64,000 nucleotides of DNA from Caldicellulosiruptor hydrothermalis 108 (GTDB taxonomy: Bacteria; Bacillota; Thermoanaerobacteria; Caldicellulosiruptorales; Caldicellulosiruptoraceae), in the NCBI RefSeq assembly GCF_000166355.1, contig NC_014652.1, positions 1,499,001 through 1,563,000 on the forward strand. Reading direction: 5' to 3'. A program made the position numbers and the translations under genes. Under the pieces are notes generated by a model that searched no databases, was not told where the DNA came from, and saw only the letters and a list, made by a program, of their open reading frames with translations. Positions 10,589 through 19,655 of the stretch are shown here, in pieces (positions within the stretch are counted from its first letter, which is position 1; every line of letters starts with the position of its first letter).

Positions 10589-10625
10589 GAAAGGTGGTAC
10601 ATTTTGTTTGTTGTTGCCACCTTTC
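10589..10625. terminator. Bidirectional terminator between argH and rplY
   Basis: GAAAGGTGG (10589-10597) pairs with CCACCTTTC (10617-10625). On the plus strand TCTTTTTG follows; on the minus strand TTTTTTAT follows. It therefore serves both converging genes. Confidence 0.8.
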
Positions 10626-10674
10626 TCTTTTTGTAATTTCATATAGGTCACATTTTTTAATCTTTTCTGGGTGA

Positions 10675-11277
10675 CTATGCATTTGAAGAAGTCTCTTCTT
10701 TTTTCTCCTCTACCTCTGGCTCTTCTGTAATCTCGCTTACATCAATTACTGCAACAACTTCATCTAAATCTTCTGTTATTTTGATTCCCTCTGGAAGTTT
10801 TATATCTCTCAACTTTATAGCTGTAGGCTTTTCATAGCCCATCAAGTCAATTACCAAATGCTCTGGAATATCCTTAGGAAGCCCTTCTATCTCTACTGTG
10901 TCCATCTGTCTTTGCAGCACAAGTCCTCTTGACTTCAAAATCTCTGCGTTTTCAAATATAATTGGCACCTCAACATAGATAGGCTTGTTTTCGGAAAGTA
11001 TCTGAAAATCCACATGAATTATATTCCCTTTTGTATAATGGGTCTGAACCTCTTTTATAAGAGCAGTTCTCTCTTTCCCATCAATTGAAATCTTTATTTT
11101 ACCAGCCAAACCTTTTTGATGATATAATTTTTCAAACTCCTTTTTAGAAACATATCCAGGAAGGCTCTTTATGTCATCACCATACGCAACAGCAGGGATA
11201 TATCCTTCTTTTCTGAGTCTATTTAAATTGCTCTTTGTAAATACGTCCCTTCTGTTGTAGACAAGTACTGGTTCCAT
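10675..11277 (-). CDS. rplY: 50S ribosomal protein L25/general stress protein Ctc
   Basis: 200 residues, the long Ctc form: an N-terminal L25 5S-rRNA-binding domain (about 1-90, with VYNRRDVFTKSNLNRLRKEG and IHVDFQ) and a C-terminal TL5/Ctc domain (about 95-185), then an acidic Glu-rich tail. It binds 5S rRNA in the central protuberance of the 50S subunit. AAGGGAGG precedes the ATG. A promoter overlaps the end of the upstream gene, and the gene is flanked by a terminator, so it appears monocistronic. Confidence 0.95.
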   Translation of the reverse strand: MEPVLVYNRRDVFTKSNLNRLRKEGYIPAVAYGDDIKSLPGYVSKKEFEKLYHQKGLAGKIKISIDGKERTALIKEVQTHYTKGNIIHVDFQILSENKPIYVEVPIIFENAEILKSRGLVLQRQMDTVEIEGLPKDIPEHLVIDLMGYEKPTAIKLRDIKLPEGIKITEDLDEVVAVIDVSEITEEPEVEEKKEETSSNA

Positions 11278-11325
11278 AAAGAAGCAACCTCCCTTCGCAT
11301 ATTAAATTTTCGCGCAGTATTATAT

Positions 11326-11355
11326 ATTATACACTATCTTTGCTGTTGCTGTCAT
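11326..11355 (-). promoter_or_regulatory. Putative rplY promoter
   Basis: On the minus strand: ATGACA (11350-11355), an 18-base spacer and TATAAT (11326-11331). It overlaps the last codons of the yesL-like gene, with about 50 bases to the rplY ATG. Confidence 0.55.
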
Positions 11356-12268
11356 CATCTTTGCCGGAAGAAAGTTCAGTATTTTCTTGACTTTCAAGCT
11401 GTTCTTCAGATTCCTTTTGAGGATTGAGATATATCCCGAAGATGTAGTTTGTGTAGAAATTCTGGGCAAGCCCAATTATGCTCACCCATATTAAAGGATA
11501 AAGAAGCAGCACTGGTATAAATCGTGTCACAAATAAAAGTAGGAAAGGAATTAGCCATACTGTTACTAATAACAAAAACATTCCAATAGTATGAGGAAGT
11601 TTTAAAATGGTGAAGATAAAAGCATTTTTATAAATGTGTCTCACTTTCAGGTTGTATGTTACCATCATAGGGTAGATATATATATGCATCATGAAATAGA
11701 TAAAAAGTGTAAATATCAAAAAGTACTTTATAATTCCTACACTGGGATATTTAAGACTTTGAACTGAATAAAATCGTATAGCTACAGAAAATATCCACAA
11801 CACCAACAAATCTGTTATAAAACTTGTTATTCCTTCTTTGAGGTTCTTTTTTGTATGTTCAAAAAAATCACTTGTAACCCACGCATGTTCTTCCCTTGCA
11901 AAGTTCCTCACAATATACGTAAAACCTGCAGTTGTTGGTCCTATACCAAACACCATAAACCCACTTAAAAGTGTCAAGCCAAAAGCTGTCATCAAAAAAC
12001 CTTGCAGCGATTGAATATCTTTTATGTTTCCAGCTCCCTTTGTTGCAGATTGGATAATAGGATAAATATAATCACCAATAACAAAATAAAGTAATATTAG
12101 TATCGGCAACGAAACAAGAAAATACAAGATATTTAGCCAAGACAGTTTCCAAAACTTTCTCGCAAGTACTTCAAAAAACACTATAAACTTTGATTTTGGA
12201 GGCTCGTTTTCCGGCACACCCGGCCCAGGCTTTGTATAATCAAAGAATCCAAAAAATCCTGCCACCAA
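11327..12268 (-). CDS. YesL-like membrane protein (DUF624)
   Basis: 313 residues. The opening FFGFFDYTKPGPGVPENEPP and the phrase FARKFWKLSWLNILYFLVSLP-like start of the first helix are typical of DUF624/YesL proteins. About five or six membrane helices follow, then a Ser/Glu-rich soluble tail. The function is not established; Bacillus YesL sits in a rhamnogalacturonan-use cluster, but no sugar genes are next to this copy. It follows carD by 11 bases and probably shares its promoter. Confidence 0.75.
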   Translation of the reverse strand: MVAGFFGFFDYTKPGPGVPENEPPKSKFIVFFEVLARKFWKLSWLNILYFLVSLPILILLYFVIGDYIYPIIQSATKGAGNIKDIQSLQGFLMTAFGLTLLSGFMVFGIGPTTAGFTYIVRNFAREEHAWVTSDFFEHTKKNLKEGITSFITDLLVLWIFSVAIRFYSVQSLKYPSVGIIKYFLIFTLFIYFMMHIYIYPMMVTYNLKVRHIYKNAFIFTILKLPHTIGMFLLLVTVWLIPFLLLFVTRFIPVLLLYPLIWVSIIGLAQNFYTNYIFGIYLNPQKESEEQLESQENTELSSGKDDDSNSKDSV

Positions 12269-12279
12269 AAACTTCCCCC

Positions 12280-12786
12280 TTACTCTGCCGTCTCAAGCTC
12301 AAATAAAATACTATCAACCATCCTCTCAACTTCTTCAATGGCAAGACCTTTCGCAAGTCCAAGCTCACTTACTAAAATCTGTTTTGCCGTGTTGAACATC
12401 ATCTTTTCGTTTGTCGAAAGTCCTTTTACCTTTTCTCTCATTGCAAGCATCTTTAAAACTTCTACAACGCAGTAAATATTTCCGCTCTTTAGCTTTTGCT
12501 GATTTTCTCTTATTCGCTTGTTATAATTTCCGCAGCCATTTATGTCAACCTTAAAACTGTTGTCTTTCAAAAGTTCAAATACCCTGTTTGCTTCCTCTTC
12601 TGAAATAACATTCCGGATGCCAATCTCTGATGCGCTTTTGACAGGCACCAGTACCTTCATTCCATTGTACAATATCTTTACCACATAATATTTCTGAACA
12701 CTATCGAAAACCTTCTCCTCAACTATCTCAACTATCCTACCTGCTCCATGCAAAGGGTGTATTATAGTATCTCCCACCTTATACAT
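12280..12786 (-). CDS. carD: CarD family transcriptional regulator
   Basis: 168 residues from the chosen start. The N-terminal Tudor-like RNA-polymerase-interaction domain (MYKVGDTIIHPLHGAGRI to about residue 65) matches CarD and the transcription-repair coupling factor module. A helical C-terminal domain follows. CarD proteins bind the RNAP beta subunit and stabilise open promoter complexes. I selected the ATG at 12786 because GGGGTGG sits six bases upstream; an ATG at 12801 would add five residues and has no ribosome site. A TTGACA/TATACT promoter lies just upstream. Confidence 0.9.
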   Translation of the reverse strand: MYKVGDTIIHPLHGAGRIVEIVEEKVFDSVQKYYVVKILYNGMKVLVPVKSASEIGIRNVISEEEANRVFELLKDNSFKVDINGCGNYNKRIRENQQKLKSGNIYCVVEVLKMLAMREKVKGLSTNEKMMFNTAKQILVSELGLAKGLAIEEVERMVDSILFELETAE

Positions 12787-12830
12787 TCTTTGCCACCCCA
12801 TGCTATCTTACAATAACTTTACATAAATAA

Positions 12831-12859
12831 AGTATATCCAATTTAAAAACTTTTGTCAA
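12831..12859 (-). promoter_or_regulatory. carD promoter
   Basis: TTGACA (12854-12859), a 17-base spacer and TATACT (12831-12836) on the minus strand, in the gap between the LCP gene and carD. Its position suggests that carD and the yesL-like gene form their own transcript after the polysaccharide operon. Confidence 0.75.
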
Positions 12860-12868
12860 AAATTCTTC

Positions 12869-14242
12869 CTACCTGACCTCACTATAAACATTTGTATTTA
12901 CATCTGAGTCTGTAGAGGGTGAAGAATCACTTTGGACTGATGAAGTCTGACCTTGATTTTTGTACAAGCTATCTTGAGTATTTTCGGGTGGCAAAGTTTG
13001 CTGACTTTCCAGTGCTTGCGAAGATTGCTGAGCCTTAGCAGTAGTATCCCCAGTTGAAGGATTATCTGAATTTTGTGCAGGCAAGGAAGTATCAATTGAA
13101 CTACTTTGCTGAACTTGTCCTTCTGTTGTTTTCTGGTGTTCTTGGTCTGCAACCTGTGAATTTTTCTTCACAGTTTTTTGGGAAGAATTACTGGTTTTAT
13201 GTTTTACAATCCGCGGTACATATTTAAATCTTTCAGGAAGCTGAAGGTCTATTTCAATGTCATAGCCAAGTAGGTCCTTTACAAGCTTTTTTATCCCTTC
13301 ATAATCTGGTTTCCAGTAGCTCACTCCCGCATAGTTAAAATAAGTGCCAGGAATACTCTCAAATACCATGTCTTCTTTATTCATGCTCTGGGCAAAATAA
13401 GCAAGCGATGTTATCTGCTGAAGAGAAAGATTGGTAAAAAAGTGTTTTCTTATCTTCCAATATATTTCTGGCAGTTTTATTATCTTATTACTTTCTTTAA
13501 GCTGCTGAAAAACCGAAAGAATTAGCTCTTTATCTCTTTTTATCCTGTCTATGTCACCACCAGGAGTTTTTCTCCAAAGAGCGTAATAAAGAGTTTCTAT
13601 GCCATTCAGTTTCTGATACCCCGGTTTTAAATCAATGTCCACCCACTTTGTCTTTACCCTCACTGGCACCTCAACATTGACATAAACACCACCCAATATG
13701 TTTACAACCTTTCTTATAGCATCAAGGTCAAATCCAACGTAATAATCCACCGGCATCCCGCCCAAGAGCTTACTCACAGTTTCCATTGTATATATAAAAC
13801 CTTCTTTTTTCTCTCCTCCTCCATAACCAAATGCACTGTTAATCTTATCCCATTTTTCAACTTTGTATATTTGTGTAAGTGTGTCTCTTGGAATAGAAAT
13901 TCCTCTAACCTTTTTATCTTTGAAGTTAATGTTTATAAACAAAATTGTGTCTGTTCGGTGCATATCGTACACTGTTCTATTGCTTGCCTTGTCAAGTCCA
14001 ACAATCAAGATGTTCACACTACTGTCATCAAAAGGATACTTTAAAGAGGAGATTTTTGATGTTTGCGTTTTTTTTGTGAAAACCTTCTCAATATGTTTTG
14101 CATCAATAACAAAAACCTTGTAAATGTACCCACCCACAGCTACACTTATAAGCAAAATCGAAGCTATAATTGAAAGCACAATTTTTTTATTTCTTGCCCT
14201 GTTCATACCAGTCTTGTTTCTCCTTCCCCCGCACTTTTTCAA
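12869..14242 (-). CDS. LytR-CpsA-Psr family protein with Ser/Gln-rich tail
   Basis: 457 residues. A basic head and one membrane helix (about 19-40) precede the LCP domain, with NILIVGLDKASNRTVYDMHR, GISIPRDTLTQ and YALWRKTPGGDIDR carrying the family's Arg/Asp residues. From about residue 345 the protein is a low-complexity Ser/Thr/Gln tail likely to lie in the wall. As last gene of the polysaccharide operon it is the best candidate for attaching the finished glycan to peptidoglycan. The TTG start overlaps the glycosyltransferase stop (TTGA); an ATG at 14206 is an alternative. Confidence 0.88.
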   Translation of the reverse strand: MKKCGGRRNKTGMNRARNKKIVLSIIASILLISVAVGGYIYKVFVIDAKHIEKVFTKKTQTSKISSLKYPFDDSSVNILIVGLDKASNRTVYDMHRTDTILFININFKDKKVRGISIPRDTLTQIYKVEKWDKINSAFGYGGGEKKEGFIYTMETVSKLLGGMPVDYYVGFDLDAIRKVVNILGGVYVNVEVPVRVKTKWVDIDLKPGYQKLNGIETLYYALWRKTPGGDIDRIKRDKELILSVFQQLKESNKIIKLPEIYWKIRKHFFTNLSLQQITSLAYFAQSMNKEDMVFESIPGTYFNYAGVSYWKPDYEGIKKLVKDLLGYDIEIDLQLPERFKYVPRIVKHKTSNSSQKTVKKNSQVADQEHQKTTEGQVQQSSSIDTSLPAQNSDNPSTGDTTAKAQQSSQALESQQTLPPENTQDSLYKNQGQTSSVQSDSSPSTDSDVNTNVYSEVR

Positions 14243-15345
14243 TACTCTTCTATCCTTTTGTAAAATTGAAAAAGCTTTTTCTCCTCTTCAGACCAGTTGT
14301 ACTTTTCTATAAACGCCCTGTAACCATTTAAGCCTTTCTTTACTATTTGGTCTCTGTTGTTGTAAAAAAACAATATAGCATTTTTGATATCCTGAAGATT
14401 TGTAGGATCAACTAAAATACCACAGTCACTTTCCTCAACTATTCTTCCCCAAAGTTCAAAGTTTGAAGCAACGACAGCTACCTTTGCAGCCATATATTCA
14501 AAAAGTTTTAAAGGAAGCGAAGTTTTATACCGCGAAAGTGGTAGCAGCGTCACAAATCCAACATGAGCACTTTTTAAAATTCTAGGAATATCTTTTTTAG
14601 GCACTCTTCCCCATATCCTTATTTTTTCATCTTCGTATTTCTTTATCTCTTCAAAGTATTTTTGATTTTCAGCAGGACCAACAATGTCTAATCTTATGTC
14701 AAGTTCGTGCAAACTTTTCACTGCTAAAATCAAGTTTGTTATTCCTCTGCTCTGCGAAACGCTTCCTATATATATAAGGTTTAAGGTTCCATCAACAGTG
14801 CCATCTTTTTCTTCCAAAAATGTCTCAGCAACAGGATAATTTTTGATAACCTCCTTGTTCTTGCAATTAAATTTTAAATATATGTCTTCTGTAACAGTCA
14901 CAACACCGTCTAAAAGTCTGCTTATAGTTTTTTCGGCCAGATTAAAAAGTATTGAAAACAACATGGTAAACGGCTCTGGAAAATACTTCCTGTCTTTAAA
15001 AGCTAAAGGATAGTCCTCATGCACGTCGTATATCACTTTTTTCTTTAAGAAAAACTTAAAGTACAAGGATAAAACCAAAAGGTCAGGGTCATGAAAGTGA
15101 ATGATGTCAGGTTTAAATTCCTTAATTATCTTTATGATTTTTAAATAATTTTTATATCTCTTTGAGCGTGGCAATTTTAGAAGCCCAAAAATCTTTATCC
15201 CGTCAACTTCAAAAAATTGCTTGTCTGCAACAGCACATAGGGCTGTTTCATACTTTTTCGAAAGACTCTTTGTTATCTTGTTGAACACTCTTTCATCATC
15301 CCATGGATGGGCAGAAGACAAAACCAGCACCTTTTTCAAACTCAA
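14239..15345 (-). CDS. GT4-family glycosyltransferase
   Basis: 368 residues from a TTG start. The fold is GT-B: an N-terminal acceptor domain (KKVLVLSSAHPWDDERVFNK, DIIHFHDPDLLVLS) and a C-terminal nucleotide-sugar domain with IYIGSVSQSRGI, GRVPKKDIPRIL and SLPLKLFEYMAAKVAVV. It probably adds a sugar to a lipid-linked glycan. The start is the TTG at 15345, which overlaps the preceding stop as TTGA with AAGGAGAG upstream; the longer reading adds a hydrophobic run lying inside the upstream gene. It is the only glycosyltransferase of the operon inside this window. Confidence 0.85.
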   Translation of the reverse strand: MSLKKVLVLSSAHPWDDERVFNKITKSLSKKYETALCAVADKQFFEVDGIKIFGLLKLPRSKRYKNYLKIIKIIKEFKPDIIHFHDPDLLVLSLYFKFFLKKKVIYDVHEDYPLAFKDRKYFPEPFTMLFSILFNLAEKTISRLLDGVVTVTEDIYLKFNCKNKEVIKNYPVAETFLEEKDGTVDGTLNLIYIGSVSQSRGITNLILAVKSLHELDIRLDIVGPAENQKYFEEIKKYEDEKIRIWGRVPKKDIPRILKSAHVGFVTLLPLSRYKTSLPLKLFEYMAAKVAVVASNFELWGRIVEESDCGILVDPTNLQDIKNAILFFYNNRDQIVKKGLNGYRAFIEKYNWSEEEKKLFQFYKRIEEY

Positions 15346-16625
15346 TACTCTCCTTTTTCTTCTTTTGACTTTGCTAAAACAAACAGCGAAAGTGCAAATA
15401 CAAACCACATTATCCTCATCTCAATCATCTTTGATGAACTTATGCTTGATATAAAAAAGGCAGAAATAGAGCTTATTAAAGGGATTGTTGGTGGGTTTAA
15501 AGTATTACTGCTCTTTTTTATTTTAAAAAGATTGTAAAGTATATAGACTATCCAAATAAGATACAAGATGAATATTACCAAGCCGTAACACACAAGAACA
15601 TCCAAAAACCAATTATGAAGTTCAACATTTACAGTATACTGTTTTACCTTTTCCATCAAAACCCTGCTGTTGCCTGAACCAACTCCAAAAAAGAGATAGT
15701 CATACAAAAACGAAAGACCATACACAATCAAAAGTTCTCGCCGCACATTAGATGAAAGATAAGTCTGGGAAAAATCAACAAGCGAAGAAATCTGAATTTT
15801 TATCATTTCAACTGCCTTATTAAACGCTCCAAAATCCAGTCTAAAACCTATTATAAGCATTAAAAAAACTAAAAATATAGCTCCATACTGTAGAAGACTC
15901 TTTTTCTGGTCTTTACCAGCCAAAAGAAAATAAACAAACAAAGCTATTAAAAATCCTATGTAATTTGCTCTGCTTGTGGTAAGAATCAAAAGTGGGATAG
16001 CCAAAACTGCGCCTAAAAAGGCTGCCCACTTTTTGAAAAAATTATTTCTACTTTTGTTTATCGCAACAGCTAAAATAAAAGGCAAATATAAAACCAAATA
16101 AGTTGCAAAATCGTTTGGATTTGCAAAAAAGGTTGAAGGAGTTCTATGAAGATTGTATAAAGGTACCTTAGATGTCCACAAATGTTTGTCAGTCACTACT
16201 TCTAAATAGCCTACAGCAAGATGGATGATAAATGAAATCAATATTATGTTTTCAAAAACATCCCATCTAAGATATTTTGAGTAATACATAAATATCAGTA
16301 TCACAAATATATTGATGGTTAAAAAAACCTGGTCCCTCACTGCACTTTTTATATCCTGAGCCCATAAAAAACTTAAAAGTGAGTAGGCACACCACCCTAT
16401 TAGAAAAAAAGTCGAAAAGTTAAGAAAACTCTTCAGCTCAATCCCATTTAACATCAAGTCGATAAAAATGAGAAAAAACAAAAATGCCAAAAATATTCTA
16501 TATGCAAAAAGGTAACTTAGCTTTGGATACGCAAGAGTACTCCCAAAAAAACCACTCAAAAAGGTCAAGTACAAAATAGCTGGAATAACCTGCTGCTTCA
16601 ATCTAACTCTAAATGCATTCTCCAT
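15342..16625 (-). CDS. O-antigen ligase/polymerase-like membrane protein (copy 2)
   Basis: 427 residues, with ten or more hydrophobic segments and a large extracytoplasmic loop about two thirds along (VEMIKIQISSLVDFSQTYLS, then YDYLFFGVGSGNSRVLMEKV and the HNWFLDVLVCYG helix). This topology and the G-x-G-S-G-N...HN pattern are those of the Wzy_C/WaaL family, which polymerises or ligates undecaprenyl-linked glycans outside the membrane. It overlaps its upstream neighbour, a second protein of the same family, by 17 bases. Sequence alone does not decide polymerase versus ligase. Confidence 0.8.
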   Translation of the reverse strand: MENAFRVRLKQQVIPAILYLTFLSGFFGSTLAYPKLSYLFAYRIFLAFLFFLIFIDLMLNGIELKSFLNFSTFFLIGWCAYSLLSFLWAQDIKSAVRDQVFLTINIFVILIFMYYSKYLRWDVFENIILISFIIHLAVGYLEVVTDKHLWTSKVPLYNLHRTPSTFFANPNDFATYLVLYLPFILAVAINKSRNNFFKKWAAFLGAVLAIPLLILTTSRANYIGFLIALFVYFLLAGKDQKKSLLQYGAIFLVFLMLIIGFRLDFGAFNKAVEMIKIQISSLVDFSQTYLSSNVRRELLIVYGLSFLYDYLFFGVGSGNSRVLMEKVKQYTVNVELHNWFLDVLVCYGLVIFILYLIWIVYILYNLFKIKKSSNTLNPPTIPLISSISAFFISSISSSKMIEMRIMWFVFALSLFVLAKSKEEKGEY

Positions 16626-17799
16626 CTATAGCTCTCCACCTTTTAAATCTGTAAATAGGCAAGAAAAGATAAAATGTATATAGCATGTTAATTAATAGCA
16701 TCCTACTATTTGTAATTTCAGCCATATCAAACATCTGAAAAATGGTTATAAGAATAAATCCAATAAGAATATTTCTATCATATTCTTCTTTGTGTTTAAA
16801 AAAATTATATGCAGAAAGAAAAACCGAAAAATAAACTATAAAAACTAAAATCATATATCCTATTATACCATATTCAATAAGGGCATTTAAAAACAAATTA
16901 TGTGCCGAGTGAAGGGCAACTATACCAGGCGCTTTTAACTTTCTAAAAAATAGCTCAAATTGACCTGCGCCAATTCCTTCAAACAGGCTTCTGTGTGAAA
17001 AATATCTCAAAACAAATTCAATCACAAAAACTCTCTGCCCAACAGCCGTTTTAGGATTTGTTACATCACTTAAGCTTGGAATTCTATAGAGAATCTTAGG
17101 AAGGAAAATAGTCAATATACCAGCTACTGCTAAGAAAACCTTTAAGATATTTTTTCTGATAAGGTAAATATTTATAAGAAAAAACTCGAATATATATACT
17201 ACAAACCCTGTCCTTGAACCAGAAAGTAAGATTTCTATAAATATTAAGAACGATACCAAAAGTTTTGACTTTTCATCTTTCAACTTGTTTATCACAAGTG
17301 GGTAAACCATAACTAAAAAAAACGCAAATGTGTTTGGATTAAAAAAGATTGAAATAGTTCTCTCTCTAAAAGTTTTGAAAGCTATATAATACAAAAATTC
17401 AAAACTACACACAACTGAAGCAATTGCTAATAAAAACAACCATATTTTTTCTATTTTCAAAATGCAATCTTCGTTACATGAAATGAGGAAGATATAAAAT
17501 ATTGCTGGGAATATGAAAGCATTTATTACACCTATAATAGCCTTGTCCTTGTCTAAACTGACATTTAGTAACAAGAGAGAAATCAATGCAAGGCTCACAT
17601 AAAAAAACATAGGAACAAAATTCAAAATGTCAAATCTCATTTTTGGTTTATAGACATAAAAGGATATAAAAAATAGCGCCAATAAAAACAAATATACAGG
17701 AATATACGAATACCTAACAAACTGCAGGCAAACAGCAGTGCTTGCCCCAAGCAAAAGCTCATATTTATTGGTTTTCAAGTAACTGATCAGCCGGTACAT
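16609..17799 (-). CDS. O-antigen ligase/polymerase-like membrane protein (copy 1)
   Basis: 396 residues, polytopic, with the same family pattern as the next gene: ISIFFNPNTFAFFLVMVYPL, GSRTGFVVY, then a loop with EGIGAGQFELFFRKL and LHSAHNLFLNALIEYG. The HS-A-HN segment is characteristic of O-antigen ligase/polymerase proteins. GGGAG lies eight bases before the ATG. Its 5' end overlaps the acyltransferase gene by 35 bases. The tandem pair may divide chain elongation and transfer between them, which is inference. Confidence 0.8.
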   Translation of the reverse strand: MYRLISYLKTNKYELLLGASTAVCLQFVRYSYIPVYLFLLALFFISFYVYKPKMRFDILNFVPMFFYVSLALISLLLLNVSLDKDKAIIGVINAFIFPAIFYIFLISCNEDCILKIEKIWLFLLAIASVVCSFEFLYYIAFKTFRERTISIFFNPNTFAFFLVMVYPLVINKLKDEKSKLLVSFLIFIEILLSGSRTGFVVYIFEFFLINIYLIRKNILKVFLAVAGILTIFLPKILYRIPSLSDVTNPKTAVGQRVFVIEFVLRYFSHRSLFEGIGAGQFELFFRKLKAPGIVALHSAHNLFLNALIEYGIIGYMILVFIVYFSVFLSAYNFFKHKEEYDRNILIGFILITIFQMFDMAEITNSRMLLINMLYTFYLFLPIYRFKRWRAIDGECI

Positions 17800-18505
17800 C
17801 TTTTATCTCCCTTGCAGGATTTCCCACAACAATCTTTCTTGGCATGACATCTTTTGTAACAACACTACCGGCACCTACAAACCCTTCTTCTCCAATCACT
17901 TTTCCGGGAAGCACAGTTGCATTTGCACCTATCCTGCCACCTCGTTTCACTGTAACACCTTTGAAATACTTTGCCCTGTCCTTCCCTCTTCCCGCAAAAT
18001 TGTCATTTGAGGTCACAACACACGGTGCAATAAATGCCCAATCCTCAATCTCTGAAAGAGCAGTGATATATGCATTTGTCTCTATTTTACAACGGCTTCC
18101 AATAATTGTTTTGTTTTCTATGCTAACACCACGACCTATAATGGTATACTCACCAATTGTCACATTTTCTCTTATTGTCACAAGATCAGCTATAAAGACA
18201 TTGTCTGAGATTACAGCACCCCTGTAGATTATGCTATTTGCTCCAATCTTGACGTTGTTACCTATTTTAGCGGGTGGAAGAACAATTTCTTCTGTGGTCT
18301 TGCTCGCAATAGCCTTTTGAGGAGATTTTCCTATAATTGTCCCATCAGAAATTTCGACATTGTCTCCTATAATGCTTCCTTTTTTTATAATTACGTTGTG
18401 ACCAATCTTGCATCCGCTACCTATCTTAACATCATCTTCTATCACAACAAAATAGCCTATTTCAACGTCTTCAGCTATCTTTGCTTTCTCACTTATAAAT
18501 CTCAT
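17765..18505 (-). CDS. Left-handed beta-helix acyltransferase (WbpD-like N-acetyltransferase)
   Basis: 246 residues made almost entirely of hexapeptide repeats ([IV]-G-x-x-x-x), for example VIGDNVEISDGTIIGKSP, NVKIGANSIIYRGAVISDN and GRIGANATVLPGKVIGEEGF. Such proteins trimerise and bind acetyl-CoA between subunits. Its place directly after a WbpB-like oxidoreductase and near WbpA- and WbpE-like genes suggests 3-N-acetylation of a UDP-GlcNAc(3N)A intermediate, as for WbpD. The ATG is preceded by AGAGG and overlaps the oxidoreductase stop by four bases. An O-acetyltransferase role cannot be excluded. Confidence 0.85.
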   Translation of the reverse strand: MRFISEKAKIAEDVEIGYFVVIEDDVKIGSGCKIGHNVIIKKGSIIGDNVEISDGTIIGKSPQKAIASKTTEEIVLPPAKIGNNVKIGANSIIYRGAVISDNVFIADLVTIRENVTIGEYTIIGRGVSIENKTIIGSRCKIETNAYITALSEIEDWAFIAPCVVTSNDNFAGRGKDRAKYFKGVTVKRGGRIGANATVLPGKVIGEEGFVGAGSVVTKDVMPRKIVVGNPAREIKDVPADQLLENQ

Positions 18506-19626
18506 CTTACCAACCTCTGCCTTTCATAAACCTTTTTCATATCCATTGTTGAAAAGTTAGTAAGTGGCAGTTTTATTGGCCTTTTTTCAATTGCAGATTT
18601 ATAAATACCCAGGATTATCTCAAGCGACTTTTTACCTTCCTCTCCAGTTACCAGTGGATTCCGTCCGCTTTTGATGGCTTCAATAACATCCCTGAAAAGA
18701 GGAGTGTGACCAAACCCGTATACATTGTCTGGATTTTCGGCAAACTTTTCTAAAGCCTCTTTTTCATCCTCATCAGGCACACGCCACACAACAATTCTGT
18801 TAACCGATGTACCACCAAGCACTGCTGTGCCTGTTTGACCAAATACACTGAGCGTCTCTTCCAAATTTGAAGGCCAAACACATGTAGTCCCTTCAACAAT
18901 TCCTCTTGCCCCACTTTTGAATTTCAAGATAGCAAATCCTGTATCTTCTGCTTCAATCGGTCTTAAAAATGTTTCTATATCACCATAAATCTCGTCAACC
19001 TCAGAACTTATTATCCATTGTAAAAGGTCAATGTTGTGGGTACATTGGTTCATAAGCGCACCACCATCTTGTTCCCATGTGCCTCTCCAGCTACCTTGTC
19101 TGTAGTATTCATTGTTTCTATTCCATCTAATACTTGCGACAGCGTACAGTATCTTGCCGAATTTGCCACTGTCGATGGTACTTTTAAGTTTTTGCACACT
19201 TTTATTAAACCTGTTTTGCAGACATACACCAAGTACTTTTTTCTTTTCTCTTGCTTTTTTAATCATCAAATCTGCATCTTCTATTGAAAGTGCCATGGGC
19301 TTTTCTACAATCACATGCTTGTTAAAATCCAAAGCAACAAGTGTCTGCTCAGCATGGCACCCACTGTATGTTGCTATGTCAACTATGTCACATTCTTGTT
19401 CTTTTAACATCTTTATATAATCTGTGTATATGGGTATATCCTTTTTTATTTCAATTCCTTTGGTTGCAAGCAGTTCATAATACTTTTGTCTTGTCCTCAA
19501 AGCTTTCTGGCTATCTAAGTCACAAAATCCCACAACCTCAAGCTGGTCATAGTTGTTGGCATAAGCCTCAGCATGTTTGAATGATATTCTCCCACATCCA
19601 ACAAGACAGATCTTTAACTTGTCCAT
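18502..19626 (-). CDS. Gfo/Idh/MocA oxidoreductase (WbpB/WlbA-like)
   Basis: 374 residues from the chosen ATG. A Rossmann dinucleotide motif (LVGCGRISFKHAEAY) is followed by the family's E-K-P in VIVEKPMALS and a C-terminal domain with YYRQGSWRGTWEQDGGALMN and QCTHNIDLLQW, which strongly recalls WlbA/WbpB. That enzyme oxidises C3 of UDP-GlcNAcA to the 3-keto sugar, the substrate for the aminotransferase. GGAGG lies eight bases before the ATG at 19626; the ATG at 19641 contains that ribosome site and is unlikely. Confidence 0.87.
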   Translation of the reverse strand: MDKLKICLVGCGRISFKHAEAYANNYDQLEVVGFCDLDSQKALRTRQKYYELLATKGIEIKKDIPIYTDYIKMLKEQECDIVDIATYSGCHAEQTLVALDFNKHVIVEKPMALSIEDADLMIKKAREKKKVLGVCLQNRFNKSVQKLKSTIDSGKFGKILYAVASIRWNRNNEYYRQGSWRGTWEQDGGALMNQCTHNIDLLQWIISSEVDEIYGDIETFLRPIEAEDTGFAILKFKSGARGIVEGTTCVWPSNLEETLSVFGQTGTAVLGGTSVNRIVVWRVPDEDEKEALEKFAENPDNVYGFGHTPLFRDVIEAIKSGRNPLVTGEEGKKSLEIILGIYKSAIEKRPIKLPLTNFSTMDMKKVYERQRLVR

Positions 19627-19655
19627 CAACAAATCCTCCATTACATTGAATTTTT

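Noticed and set aside
15346-15408. Extra N-terminal membrane segment on the glycosyltransferase
   Set aside because: These codons lie in another frame of the upstream ligase-like gene; the TTG at 15345 has a ribosome site and stop overlap.
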